Positions 9,310-17,455 of a DNA stretch of 64,000 bases are shown here, piece after piece. Origin of the DNA: Qipengyuania qiaonensis (GTDB taxonomy: Bacteria; Pseudomonadota; Alphaproteobacteria; Sphingomonadales; Sphingomonadaceae). Both the position numbers and the translations under genes were made by a program. Numbering within the stretch: the stretch's first letter is position 1; each line of letters begins with the position of its first letter. The notes below the pieces were generated by a model. The model did no database searches and was not told the DNA's origin. It saw only the letters and a program-made list of their open reading frames with translations. The stretch spans positions 310,001 through 374,000 of the forward strand of contig NZ_JAIGNO010000002.1 in the NCBI RefSeq assembly GCF_019711515.1. Reading direction: 5' to 3'.

Positions 9310-10917
9310 TTGAGCAATACACTTTACTTCGGCGACAATCTGCATGTCCTGCGCGAGCATGTCGCGGATGAGAGCGTCGATCTGGTCTATCTCGACCCGC
9401 CGTTCAATTCGAACGCCAATTACAATATCCTGTTCAAGTCTCCCGAAGGCGCGCAGTCCGAAAGCCAGATCGAAGCGTTCGAGGATACCTGGCATTGGAA
9501 CGATAGCGCCGAGGATGCCTTCGACGAGGTGATGCGCAGCGGCAATACCGATGCCTTCACGCTGCTGCGCGCAATGCGCGAGTTTCTCGGCGACAACGAC
9601 ATGATGGCCTATCTCGCGATGATGGCAGTGCGGCTGATCGAACTGCACCGGGTGCTGAAGCCGACCGGCTCGCTCTACCTCCACTGCGACCCGACCGCGA
9701 GTCACTACCTCAAGCTGCTGCTGGACGGAGTGTTTGGGCCGCGCAACTTTGTAAATGAAATCATTTGGAAACGCTCGCATGCCCACAGCGACAGCAGCCA
9801 AGGGTCTAAGCACTATGGTCGAATTTCGGATACGATCCTGTTTTACGCGAAGGGTGGAAGTGAGCGTGTTTGGCACACACTCTATGGCCCATACGACCAG
9901 TCCTATATTGATCGAGATTATCGCCGAGTAGATGAGAATGGACGTCGCTATCGCCTAGATAACATCCAAGGCCCGGGAGGGGCGGCAAAAGGTAACCCCT
10001 ATTACGAGGTAATGGGGGTCTCCCGGCACTGGCGATACTCAAAAGAGAGAATGGACGGGCTGATCGCGGAAGGCAGGATCGTTCAAACCCGGGAAGGCGC
10101 AGTTCCAGCCTATAAGCGCTATTTGGATGAAATGCCGGGCGTGCCAGTCCAAAATATTTGGACTGATATCCCGGTTATCAACAATCGTTCAAACGAGATG
10201 CTTCCCTACCCCACCCAAAAGCCCCTCGCGCTCCTCGAGCGGATCATCTCGGCTTCGTCCAACGAAGGCGATGTAGTCCTCGATCCGTTCTGCGGTTGCG
10301 GCACGGCGGTCCATGCGGCGCAGAAGCTGGGGCGGCAGTGGATCGGGATCGACGTCACCCACCTCGCGATCGGGCTGATCGAAAAGCGGATGAAGGATGC
10401 TTTTCCCGGCATCGAATTCGAGGTGAAGGGCCGCCCGCAATCGCTCAAATCCGCCGAAGACCTCGCCAAGCGAGACAAGCATCAGTTCGAGCTGTGGGCG
10501 CTGTCCGTCGTCGATGCCGATCCGTGGAAGGGCGGGCGCAAGGGGCCGGACGGCGGGATCGATGGGATCATCTGGTTCAAGCCCGACGGCAAGAAGACCG
10601 AAAAGGCCATCGTCGAGGTCAAGGGTGGCGGCACAGGCCCCAAGGACGTGGGCCGTCTGGCCCAAGTGATGGACCGCGAGGGCGCAAAGATCGGCGTGTT
10701 GATTACAAATCAACTGCCCACCCGCGCCATGGAACGCGATGCGGCAGCGGTCGGCTTTTGGGAAAACGAATATACCGGGCGCAAGCACGCGCGGTTGCAG
10801 ATCATCACGCTGGCCGAACTGTTTCAGAACAAACGGCCCGATATTCCATGGGTCGATACGAGCTTGGCAAAGAAGGCCAGGCGCGAGGAAACGACCAAGC
10901 AGGGGAAACTGCTTTGA
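9310..10917 (+). CDS. beta-class DNA methyltransferase fused to a C-terminal PD-(D/E)XK-like nuclease domain
   Basis: 535 aa. It starts with TTG at 9310, supported by AGGGAG seven bases upstream and by the N-terminus MSNTLYFGDN, the usual opening of this family. The catalytic DPPF (D29-F32) comes first and the AdoMet-binding DPFCGCGT (325-332) later, the order of beta-class amino-methyltransferases with the target-recognition domain between them. After residue about 370 comes a nuclease-like module: GGIDG with D418, then E436-V-K438, matching a D-x(n)-ExK core as in Mrr-like enzymes. Bases about 9735-10195, the target-recognition segment, are visibly poorer in GC than both flanks, suggesting domain exchange. 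It could be a self-contained restriction-modification enzyme or a methyltransferase with an altered nuclease relic. Confidence 0.88.
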   Translation: MSNTLYFGDNLHVLREHVADESVDLVYLDPPFNSNANYNILFKSPEGAQSESQIEAFEDTWHWNDSAEDAFDEVMRSGNTDAFTLLRAMREFLGDNDMMAYLAMMAVRLIELHRVLKPTGSLYLHCDPTASHYLKLLLDGVFGPRNFVNEIIWKRSHAHSDSSQGSKHYGRISDTILFYAKGGSERVWHTLYGPYDQSYIDRDYRRVDENGRRYRLDNIQGPGGAAKGNPYYEVMGVSRHWRYSKERMDGLIAEGRIVQTREGAVPAYKRYLDEMPGVPVQNIWTDIPVINNRSNEMLPYPTQKPLALLERIISASSNEGDVVLDPFCGCGTAVHAAQKLGRQWIGIDVTHLAIGLIEKRMKDAFPGIEFEVKGRPQSLKSAEDLAKRDKHQFELWALSVVDADPWKGGRKGPDGGIDGIIWFKPDGKKTEKAIVEVKGGGTGPKDVGRLAQVMDREGAKIGVLITNQLPTRAMERDAAAVGFWENEYTGRKHARLQIITLAELFQNKRPDIPWVDTSLAKKARREETTKQGKLL

Positions 10918-10955
10918 GCAAAAAGTTCGCCTGGGTTTTATCTATTCGACATGAC

Positions 10956-11004
10956 GTGTAAAAAAATGCCCGAAATCTTTTCATATCGATGGAGATGTGT
11001 AAAA
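10956..11004. promoter_or_regulatory. AT-rich leader of fic with direct repeat GTGTAAAA
   Basis: GTGTAAAA occurs at 10956-10963 and 10997-11004, 41 bp apart, in the only clearly AT-rich spacer of this region, just before the Fic gene. It could hold the promoter or an operator; the Fic protein carries its own winged-helix domain and might bind here. This is a suggestion from position only. Confidence 0.3.
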
Positions 11005-11005
11005 T

Positions 11006-12121
11006 TTGGCGTCCTTTCTCGAAGAGGCATGGATGCCGCTGGTTTGCACATACAAGCTCCCTGACCTGCCTCCGCATGGTTTGGTAGAAAACGTCACGAT
11101 GATGCGGGCGGCGTCGCAGGCGCATCGCTGGCTCGGCGAACTGAAGGGGAAAGCCGCCAGCATCCCGAATCAGGGCATTTTGATCGATACGCTTTCACTA
11201 CAGGAAGCGCGTGCCAGCTCGGAAATCGAGAATATCGTCACCACGCAGGACCAGCTGTTTCAGGCCAGTCTTTTCCCGCAGGCGGCGGGCAATGCCGATG
11301 CGAAGGAAGTCGCCAGATATCGCGAGGCACTGCACGCCGGGTTCGAGCAATTGCGCGAGCGCGACGGCCTTCTCACCAATAACACGATCATCGACATGTT
11401 TCGTATTTTGAAGCGCACCGACGATGGATTTCGCTCTCATCCAGGAACCGCATTGCTCAACGAGCGAACGGGACAACATGTATATGTGCCTCCGCAAGAC
11501 CCGGCGGAGGTGCGCAGTCTGATGCGTGCGCTGGAAGCCTTCATCAACGACGATGGACTGAGTGAGCTCGATCCACTGATCAAAATGGCGATTATCCATC
11601 ACCAGTTCGAAAGCATTCATCCATTCGTGGACGGCAACGGTCGTGTGGGTAGAATGATGAACGTGCTCTATCTGTGCCGGGCGGGGCTGCTCGAAATTCC
11701 TATCCTCTACCTTTCGCGTCACATCAATCGAACCAAGGGCGAGTATTATCGCGAACTGCAAAAGGTTCGCGATGACGGGCAGTGGGAAGACTGGATCGTA
11801 TATATGTTGAATGCGGTGTCGCTCACCGCCCAAGCCACGCTGTCCCTCGTTGAAGATATTCGCATTAGCATGGCGGAAACAAAGGTCTGGCTAAGGACAA
11901 ACCACGAGCGAATGTACACACAGGATTTGCTCAACAGCCTGTTTCGCCATCCATACACGCGCATCGATTTACTGGTTCGGGACCTTGGAATCACCCGGCC
12001 CACTGCCAGTAAATATCTGGAATTACTGACAGACGAAGGCCGTCTGAGCAAGCATCGTCTTGGAAGGGACGTGTATTTCGTAAACGATCAACTCGTCGGG
12101 TTACTGGCGGCGGCCGAGTAA
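11006..12121 (+). CDS. Fic family protein with N-terminal inhibitory helix and C-terminal winged helix
   Basis: 371 aa. Fic enzymes transfer AMP (or related groups) from nucleotides to protein hydroxyls. The core motif HPFVDGNGRVGR begins at H205 and keeps every catalytic residue. An N-terminal S71-x-x-x-E75-N76 in SSEIEN matches the inhibitory helix of class II Fic proteins, whose Glu blocks productive ATP binding, so activity should be self-restrained. The C-terminus (about residues 305-365) looks like a DNA-binding winged helix (TRPTASKYLELL). The start may be TTG 11006 (GGAG 11 bases upstream) or ATG 11033 (AAGAGG 5 bases upstream). Base composition is lower in GC than the neighbours, and the stop lies one base from the stop of convergent galU. 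Confidence 0.92.
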   Translation: MASFLEEAWMPLVCTYKLPDLPPHGLVENVTMMRAASQAHRWLGELKGKAASIPNQGILIDTLSLQEARASSEIENIVTTQDQLFQASLFPQAAGNADAKEVARYREALHAGFEQLRERDGLLTNNTIIDMFRILKRTDDGFRSHPGTALLNERTGQHVYVPPQDPAEVRSLMRALEAFINDDGLSELDPLIKMAIIHHQFESIHPFVDGNGRVGRMMNVLYLCRAGLLEIPILYLSRHINRTKGEYYRELQKVRDDGQWEDWIVYMLNAVSLTAQATLSLVEDIRISMAETKVWLRTNHERMYTQDLLNSLFRHPYTRIDLLVRDLGITRPTASKYLELLTDEGRLSKHRLGRDVYFVNDQLVGLLAAAE

Positions 12122-12122
12122 T

Positions 12123-13010
12123 TCATGCCAGCAACCGTTCCGCCATCGCACGCACTTCGGCGCCCATATCCTCGCGCTCCAGCGCCAGGGCTAGGGTCGC
12201 CTCCACGAAGCCGGTCTTGCTGCCGCAATCGAAGCGGCGGCCGGCGAAGGTTACGGCGTGGAAGGGCTGGTTGCCGATCATCTTCGCCATGGCATCGGTC
12301 AGCTGGATCTCGCCGCCGGCACCCTTTTCCTGATCTTCGAGCACGCGCATGACTTCCGGCTGGAGGATGTAGCGGCCGGAGATGATCTTGTTGCTGGGCG
12401 CTTCGGCCACGGGCGGCTTCTCGACTAGGCCGGTGACTTCGGTCAGCGTGTCGCTCTTCGTTTCGCCGGGGGCGATCACGCCATAGCTCGACACCTCGTC
12501 CTGCGGGACTTCGAGCACGGAGATGAGATTGCCGCCGACTTCGTTATAGGCTTCCACCATCTGCTTGATGCAGCCGGTGCCGCCGCCCTTGGCCGCGACC
12601 ATCAGCTCGTCGGGCAGGAGGATGGCGAAGGGCTCGTCCCCCACGATGGCGCGGGCGCACCAGATCGCGTGGCCGAGGCCCATGGGCACCTGCTGGCGCA
12701 CGGTGATGATGTCGCCCGGCGTGGCGCGTGTCGGTTCGAGCACGCCCAGATCCTTGCCGCGCTCGCTCATCGTCGTTTCCAGTTCGAAGGCGACGTCGAA
12801 ATGTTCGACGATGGCGGTCTTGCCGCGGCCGGTGACGAAGATGATCTGTTCGATCCCCGCCTCGCGCGCCTCGTCCACCGCATACTGGATCAGCGGGCGG
12901 TCGACGATCGGCAGCAATTCCTTGGGAATCGCCTTGGTTGCGGGGAGGAAGCGGGTGCCGAGCCCGGCGACGGGAAATACGGCTTTCTTGATCGGTTTGT
13001 GCTTGGTCAT
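12123..13010 (-). CDS. galU: UTP-glucose-1-phosphate uridylyltransferase
   Basis: Makes UDP-glucose from UTP and glucose-1-phosphate for envelope polysaccharides and glycosylation; 295 aa. The nucleotide-binding start VFPVAGLGTRFLPATKAIPKE and the EKP motif (GLVEKP) are present. The frame stays open upstream to 13073, but ATG 13010 (MTKHKPIKK) gives the family N-terminus. It is convergent with fic, with a single base between the two stop codons, so there is no room for an intrinsic terminator between them. Confidence 0.96.
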   Translation of the reverse strand: MTKHKPIKKAVFPVAGLGTRFLPATKAIPKELLPIVDRPLIQYAVDEAREAGIEQIIFVTGRGKTAIVEHFDVAFELETTMSERGKDLGVLEPTRATPGDIITVRQQVPMGLGHAIWCARAIVGDEPFAILLPDELMVAAKGGGTGCIKQMVEAYNEVGGNLISVLEVPQDEVSSYGVIAPGETKSDTLTEVTGLVEKPPVAEAPSNKIISGRYILQPEVMRVLEDQEKGAGGEIQLTDAMAKMIGNQPFHAVTFAGRRFDCGSKTGFVEATLALALEREDMGAEVRAMAERLLA

Positions 13011-13137
13011 GGCGCGTGGGTAGGTCCCGTGAGGCTGGCGGTCAATCGGCACGAGGGGTGCCTTGCGCTGCATTGCAGCATTTTCGCGACAGTGGCGTGA
13101 CGCTTGCCAGCCGCGCTGCCATGACTAAGGAAGCGCC

Positions 13138-14421
13138 ATGGACAAGCTGATCATTCGAGGCGGCAACCGCCTTTCCGGAACGATACCGATTTCGGGCGCG
13201 AAGAATGCCGCCCTCACGCTCATTCCCTGCGCCCTGCTGACCGAGGAGCCGCTGACGCTGCGCAACCTGCCGCGGCTGGCCGATATCGACGGGTTCCAGC
13301 ACCTCATGGGCCAGTTCGGCGTCGCGCATACGATCCAGGGGCACCGGCCCGAGGATTTCGGGCGCGTGGTCACGCTGGAAGCGACGCGGCTGACCAGCTC
13401 GGTCGCGCCGTACGAACTGGTGCGCAAGATGCGCGCCTCGATCCTCGTGCTCGGCCCGATGCTGGCGCGCATGGGGGAGGCGACCGTCTCGCTGCCCGGC
13501 GGCTGTGCGATCGGCAACCGCCCGATCGATCTCCACCTCAAGGCGCTCGAGGCGTTCGGCGCGCATATCGAACTGGCCGCGGGCTATGTGAAGGCGACCG
13601 CGCCCGATGGCGGCCTGCCGGGCGGGGAGTTCGATTTCCCGATCGTCTCGGTCGGCGCCACGGAGAATGCGCTGATGGCGGCGGTGCTGTGCAACGGTAC
13701 CAGCACGCTGATCAACGCCGCGCGCGAGCCGGAGATCGTCGATCTGTGCAAGCTGCTGATCGCGATGGGCGCAGAGATCGAGGGCGTGGGCAGTTCGGAG
13801 CTGACGATCCACGGAGTGAAGAAGTTGCATGGCGCGACCTATCGCGTGATGCCCGACCGGATCGAGGCGGGCTCCTATGCCTGCGCCGCCGCGATTACCG
13901 GCGGCGAGGTGCGGCTCGAAGGTGCGGAGGCGGGCGACATGGGCTCCACCATCCATGCGCTGCGGGCCATCGGCGTCGAGATCGAGAGCGACAAGAAAGG
14001 CGTCGACGTCCGGGCGAACGGTTCGCTCAAGGCGCACAATCTTACCACGGCGCCATTTCCTGGCCTGGCCACCGACATGCAGGCGCAGCTGATGAGCCTG
14101 CTGACCCGTGCCGAGGGCACCAGCGTGCTCAAGGAAACGATCTTCGAGAACCGCTTCATGCATGTGCCCGAACTGGCCCGCATGGGCGCGGATATCGAGA
14201 CCACCGGCCGCACGGCGGTGGTGCGCGGCCCGGTCGAGCTGACCGGCGCCGAAGTCATGGCCACCGATCTGCGGGCGTCGATGAGCCTCGTCATCGCGGG
14301 TCTCGCCGCCGCAGGGGAGACGACCGTGCGCCGCCTCTACCACCTCGATCGCGGCTACGAAAGGCTCGAAGAGAAGCTTCAGCTGGTCGGCGCGGATATC
14401 GAACGGGTGGGCGACGATTGA
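13138..14421 (+). CDS. murA: UDP-N-acetylglucosamine 1-carboxyvinyltransferase
   Basis: First committed step of peptidoglycan synthesis: transfer of enolpyruvate from PEP to UDP-GlcNAc in the cytosol. 427 aa, normal length. K22-N23 in ISGAKNAA corresponds to the catalytic Lys of the family, and C123 in [16 protein letters not shown] is the PEP-binding cysteine, so the enzyme should be fosfomycin-sensitive in principle. It is divergent from galU with about 125 bp between starts. Confidence 0.97.
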   Translation: MDKLIIRGGNRLSGTIPISGAKNAALTLIPCALLTEEPLTLRNLPRLADIDGFQHLMGQFGVAHTIQGHRPEDFGRVVTLEATRLTSSVAPYELVRKMRASILVLGPMLARMGEATVSLPGGCAIGNRPIDLHLKALEAFGAHIELAAGYVKATAPDGGLPGGEFDFPIVSVGATENALMAAVLCNGTSTLINAAREPEIVDLCKLLIAMGAEIEGVGSSELTIHGVKKLHGATYRVMPDRIEAGSYACAAAITGGEVRLEGAEAGDMGSTIHALRAIGVEIESDKKGVDVRANGSLKAHNLTTAPFPGLATDMQAQLMSLLTRAEGTSVLKETIFENRFMHVPELARMGADIETTGRTAVVRGPVELTGAEVMATDLRASMSLVIAGLAAAGETTVRRLYHLDRGYERLEEKLQLVGADIERVGDD

Positions 14422-14483
14422 GCCGGGGCTGACGGACCTTTCGGCCCTCCCGAGCGTTGGGTCGCCAAGGAAGGAGTTGTCCC

Positions 14484-14705
14484 ATGCTACTCAAGCTTTT
14501 GGCGCTCGGCGGGCTCGGATATGCCGGCTATCGCTATTACGAAAAGACCAGATCGCAACCCGCATTCGCCGGTAATCAAGGCAAAGCGACGGTGCGCGAC
14601 GCAGGACCCGAATCGATGCGCGACAATTCGGGGCGGGCCTGGACGCCGGCCGACGAGGCCAGCGACCAGAGCTTTCCCGCCAGCGATCCGCCGTCGACTT
14701 ACTGA
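14484..14705 (+). CDS. small conserved membrane-associated protein, 73 aa
   Basis: ATG at 14484 follows AAGGAG (14470-14475) with good spacing. The N-terminus LLKLLALGGLGYAGYRYY is a single hydrophobic stretch, possibly a membrane anchor, followed by a polar tail ending in DEASDQSFPASDPPSTY. That acidic DEAS..SFPASDPP tail recurs in small sphingomonad proteins to my recollection; its role is unknown. It lies 60 bp after murA and is probably read through from it, with the hairpin at 14731 as the transcript end. Confidence 0.75.
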   Translation: MLLKLLALGGLGYAGYRYYEKTRSQPAFAGNQGKATVRDAGPESMRDNSGRAWTPADEASDQSFPASDPPSTY

Positions 14706-14984
14706 TCAGGCGGGCTGACTGTCCATCGGGGCGGCTGGAGCGATCCAGCCGCTCTTTTCATGCGTGACCAGCCAGATGCGGATTGCGCCGGCGAGGCCCG
14801 GCGGAGTTTCTGCGCGAATGCGCTCGGCATCGATTTCTGCGACCAGCGCGTTGATCGACTGGCCGCGCACGGCAGCGGCGGTGCACAGCATGTCCCAGAA
14901 CATCGGTTCGAGGCTGATCGAGGTGCGATGTCCGTCGATGCGGACCGAATATTTCCTGGGCGGATGGTAGGGGGGCATTTCCAT
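14706..14984 (-). CDS. ribbon-helix-helix domain protein (RHH_4 type)
   Basis: 92 aa, matching the RHH_4 family: a beta strand KYSVRIDGHRTSISLEP followed by FWDMLCTAAAVRGQSINALVAEID, the two helices of an Arc/MetJ-like fold. The family is common in Alphaproteobacteria and presumed to bind DNA as a dimer; targets are unknown. The stop abuts the stop of the convergent 73-aa gene, and its 3' coding end contains a plus-strand terminator. Confidence 0.85.
   Translation of the reverse strand: MEMPPYHPPRKYSVRIDGHRTSISLEPMFWDMLCTAAAVRGQSINALVAEIDAERIRAETPPGLAGAIRIWLVTHEKSGWIAPAAPMDSQPA
14731..14758 (+). terminator. intrinsic terminator embedded in an opposing CDS
   Basis: A 9-bp perfect stem (14731-14739 with 14744-14752) with tetraloop GCGA followed by TCTTTT. 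It should end plus-strand transcripts from murA and the 73-aa gene while lying inside the last codons of the minus-strand RHH gene. Confidence 0.8.
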
Positions 14985-15071
14985 AGGCCGCGCGCCCTAC
15001 ATGTCCGGCGCCGGTGCCGATACGATTTTTTTGGGGTGTGCGATGAACCGAGCCGCGCCTAGGTTCCGGCC

Positions 15072-15809
15072 ATGGCTGACGGCTATGACGAGCTGACCGA
15101 CAAGGAAAAGCAAACGCTGCGCCTGATGGTGCGCGGGCACGATGCGAAATCGGCGGCCAGCGAACTGTCGCTGTCGGTGCACACGATCAACGAGCGGCTG
15201 CGCGCCGCGCGCCGCAAGCTCGAGGTCACAAGCAGCCGCGAAGCTGCACGGCTGGTGCTGGAGCGCGAGGCCGTCGTCCCCCAAAATCCTGTAGCCAGAG
15301 ATTTGGGGGATGCGAGGTCCCGGCCGCCGCGCGAGGATAGCGGGGCAACGGCAGGTACGTCCGCCCGCCGTCCGATCATTGCAGGAATTTTCATCATGCT
15401 CACCTTTGCAGCTACCGCCTTGTTTCTCGTCCCCTCGATCATCGGGGCCGACGGTTCCGGCGGGACCGTCCAGACACAGCCCAGCGATGCCGAAGTCGAG
15501 AGCGCCGCGCGCGCCTGGCTGGAGATGGTCGATGCCCGGGACTGGGAAGCGAGCTATGCGGCGACAGCGGCCTCGTTCCGCGAGGCCAACACGTTGAAGC
15601 TGTGGAGCGATACCGCGCAAAGCGTTCAGTCGGGGCTCGGCGCAAAACTGTCTCGCGAATTTGTCGGTCAGGACGATGTGCCTTCGCCGCAGGGCATCGT
15701 CATCGTCAAGTTCCGCACGGATTTCGCCAATCGCGCCGACGCGCTCGAAACGATCTCGCTGGTGCGCGAGGGTGGCACCTGGAAAGTCGCGGGCATTTAC
15801 GTATCGTGA
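15072..15809 (+). CDS. membrane-anchored LuxR-type HTH protein with DUF4019 domain
   Basis: 245 aa. Residues about 5-65 form a LuxR-family helix-turn-helix (LTDKEKQTLRLMVRG, then SVHTINERLRAARRKL). A linker leads to one transmembrane segment at about 102-122 (IIAGIFIMLTFAATALFLVP). The rest, about 135-245, resembles DUF4019 and should lie in the periplasm. This layout suggests a one-component transmembrane regulator that senses something outside and binds DNA from the membrane; ligand and targets are unknown. It is convergent with the acetoacetyl-CoA reductase gene. Confidence 0.85.
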   Translation: MADGYDELTDKEKQTLRLMVRGHDAKSAASELSLSVHTINERLRAARRKLEVTSSREAARLVLEREAVVPQNPVARDLGDARSRPPREDSGATAGTSARRPIIAGIFIMLTFAATALFLVPSIIGADGSGGTVQTQPSDAEVESAARAWLEMVDARDWEASYAATAASFREANTLKLWSDTAQSVQSGLGAKLSREFVGQDDVPSPQGIVIVKFRTDFANRADALETISLVREGGTWKVAGIYVS

Positions 15810-15815
15810 TCGGGC

Positions 15816-15843
15816 GGGGCGGCTGCATCGGGCAGTCCGCCCC
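15816..15843. terminator. hairpin between convergent genes
   Basis: Arms GGGGCGGCTGC (15816-15826) and GCAG-T-CCGCCCC (15832-15843) pair over 11 bp with one bulged T and a 5-nt loop. It fills the 42-bp space between the stops of the HTH/DUF4019 gene and the reductase gene. No T-tract is present, so efficiency is uncertain. Confidence 0.5.
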
Positions 15844-15851
15844 ACCTGCGA

Positions 15852-16577
15852 TCAATACATGTGCTGGCCGCCATTGATGCTCATGGTCGAGCCGGTGACG
15901 AATTCGGCATGTTCGGAGCACAGGAAGCTGACGCCGCGGGCGATTTCGCTGGCTTTGCCGAGGCGGCCCACGGGAATCTTGGCGACGATCTTTTCCAGCA
16001 CCGGTTCGGGCACGGCGGCGACCATGTCCGTATCGATATAACCCGGTGCGATGGCGTTCACGGTGATGCCGAAACGCGCGCCTTCCTGCGCCAGCGCCTT
16101 GGTGAAACCGTGAATGCCGCTCTTGGCGGCGGCATAATTGACCTGGCCGTACTGGCCCGCCTGCCCGTTGATCGAGCCGATATTGACGATTCGGCCCCAG
16201 CCGCGCTCCTTCATCCCGGCAAAGGTGGCCTTGGCGAGGTTGAAGCAACCGCCGAGATTGGTGCGCATCACCGCATCCCAGTCATCGTAACTCATTTTCA
16301 GCAGGGTGCCGTCGCGCGTGATGCCGGCATTGTTGACGACGGCGTCGATCGGGCCGTGGCTTTCGGCCACCGTGTCGCAGGCCTCGTGCACTGCATCGTA
16401 ATCGCCCACATCGAACCGGATCGTGGGTATGCCCGTCTCCTCGGTGAACTTGCGCGCCGCATCGTCATTGCCGGCGTAGTTCGCAACGACGGTGAACCCG
16501 CGTTCGTCGCGCAAGCGTTCGCAGATGGCGCGGCCGATTCCGCGCGTGCCTCCGGTAACGATGGCCACACGTGTCAT
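15852..16577 (-). CDS. phaB: acetoacetyl-CoA reductase (short-chain dehydrogenase)
   Basis: NADPH-dependent reduction of acetoacetyl-CoA to (R)-3-hydroxybutyryl-CoA, the second step of PHB synthesis. 241 aa. The cofactor loop VTGGTRGIGRAI, the NNAG motif (VVNNAGITRD) and the catalytic Ser-Tyr-Lys (S in NIGSINGQ, YAAAK) are visible; QAGQYGQVNYAAAKSG is characteristic of PhaB/PhbB rather than FabG. The ATG at 16577 follows GGGAG by eight bases; a TTG at 16592 is less likely. The polymer depolymerase phaZ is at 40.7 kb. Confidence 0.92.
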   Translation of the reverse strand: MTRVAIVTGGTRGIGRAICERLRDERGFTVVANYAGNDDAARKFTEETGIPTIRFDVGDYDAVHEACDTVAESHGPIDAVVNNAGITRDGTLLKMSYDDWDAVMRTNLGGCFNLAKATFAGMKERGWGRIVNIGSINGQAGQYGQVNYAAAKSGIHGFTKALAQEGARFGITVNAIAPGYIDTDMVAAVPEPVLEKIVAKIPVGRLGKASEIARGVSFLCSEHAEFVTGSTMSINGGQHMY

Positions 16578-16690
16578 GTTTGATTCTCCCAAGCTTTCCG
16601 TAACGTCGCACGGACTTAGGCGAGCGAGGTGCGGCGCGCCAAGCCCTTTTGCCCAGGCAGGGGACGATACGAGCGTTTTTTGGGAAGTGG

Positions 16691-17455
16691 CTAGAAGCTG
16701 ACGCGCGTGCCGACGTAGACGGCCTGGTCGTCTTCGAGCCCGTCGGTCAGCGGCGCAAGGCGGTTGTTGTCCTTGGACAAGCGAACACCCGCAGTCACGT
16801 TGACGCTGCCGACCACCCGATAGGATGTGCTGAGATCGACGCTTTGATCACCCGCGCCTTCCAGCGTGCGCGGCGAACGACCGGCATTTTCTTCCTTCTC
16901 GAGCGCAATGCGCGAGTTGAAGCGGCCGGGCTTTTCCGCCTTCTCGTCCTTGTCCGGAGCGAAAGCGGACAGATCGGGCATGCCCATATCCCGCACGCCG
17001 ACCGATACGGCCTTGGGCTGCGTGGGCTGGGCGAAGCTCTGGTAGCCGCGCGCGACGCCGAGATTGTAGCTGGTCGGGTTGACGGCGAGAACGCGTTCGC
17101 GATTTTCCCCCGTGCCGACCGAACCGATCGCGCTGCGAACAGAGATCGCGCGGGCGGTCGCATCGTCCACCCGGACGGCGACGGTAACGGTGCGGTCCTT
17201 GTTCAGCGCCGGCTTGCTGGCCGGGGTGAAACGCAGACCGTCTTCCCCCATAATGGCGGCGACGCGCGCAGCGAGTTGCGGATCGACCTTGGCCGGGGTG
17301 AAGGGCAGGTAGGAAATATCTTCGGGAAGTTCGGCAGCCGCGCCCGTCTGGACGACTGCAAGGCCGGCCACAGGAATCGTCAATGCAAGACCGGCAGCCG
17401 CCAGCGCCGCGGATACGAACCGCGCTTTGCCCTGACTTTTCACCGACCGTGCCAT
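16691..17455 (-). CDS. exported protein of unknown function
   Basis: 254 aa from ATG 17455; the frame continues to another ATG at 17527, which would give a long n-region. A signal peptide is clear (FVSAALAAAGLALTIPVAGLAVV, cleavage near GAAAE, about residue 41). There is no family I recognise. The middle is polar with a Pro/Lys/Glu-rich stretch. The C-terminus alternates polar and hydrophobic residues (SVNVTAGVRLS, AVYVGTRVSF) and ends in Phe, like the last strands of an outer-membrane beta-barrel, but too few strands are evident for a whole barrel. An outer-membrane-associated role is a guess. Confidence 0.6.
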   Translation of the reverse strand: MARSVKSQGKARFVSAALAAAGLALTIPVAGLAVVQTGAAAELPEDISYLPFTPAKVDPQLAARVAAIMGEDGLRFTPASKPALNKDRTVTVAVRVDDATARAISVRSAIGSVGTGENRERVLAVNPTSYNLGVARGYQSFAQPTQPKAVSVGVRDMGMPDLSAFAPDKDEKAEKPGRFNSRIALEKEENAGRSPRTLEGAGDQSVDLSTSYRVVGSVNVTAGVRLSKDNNRLAPLTDGLEDDQAVYVGTRVSF

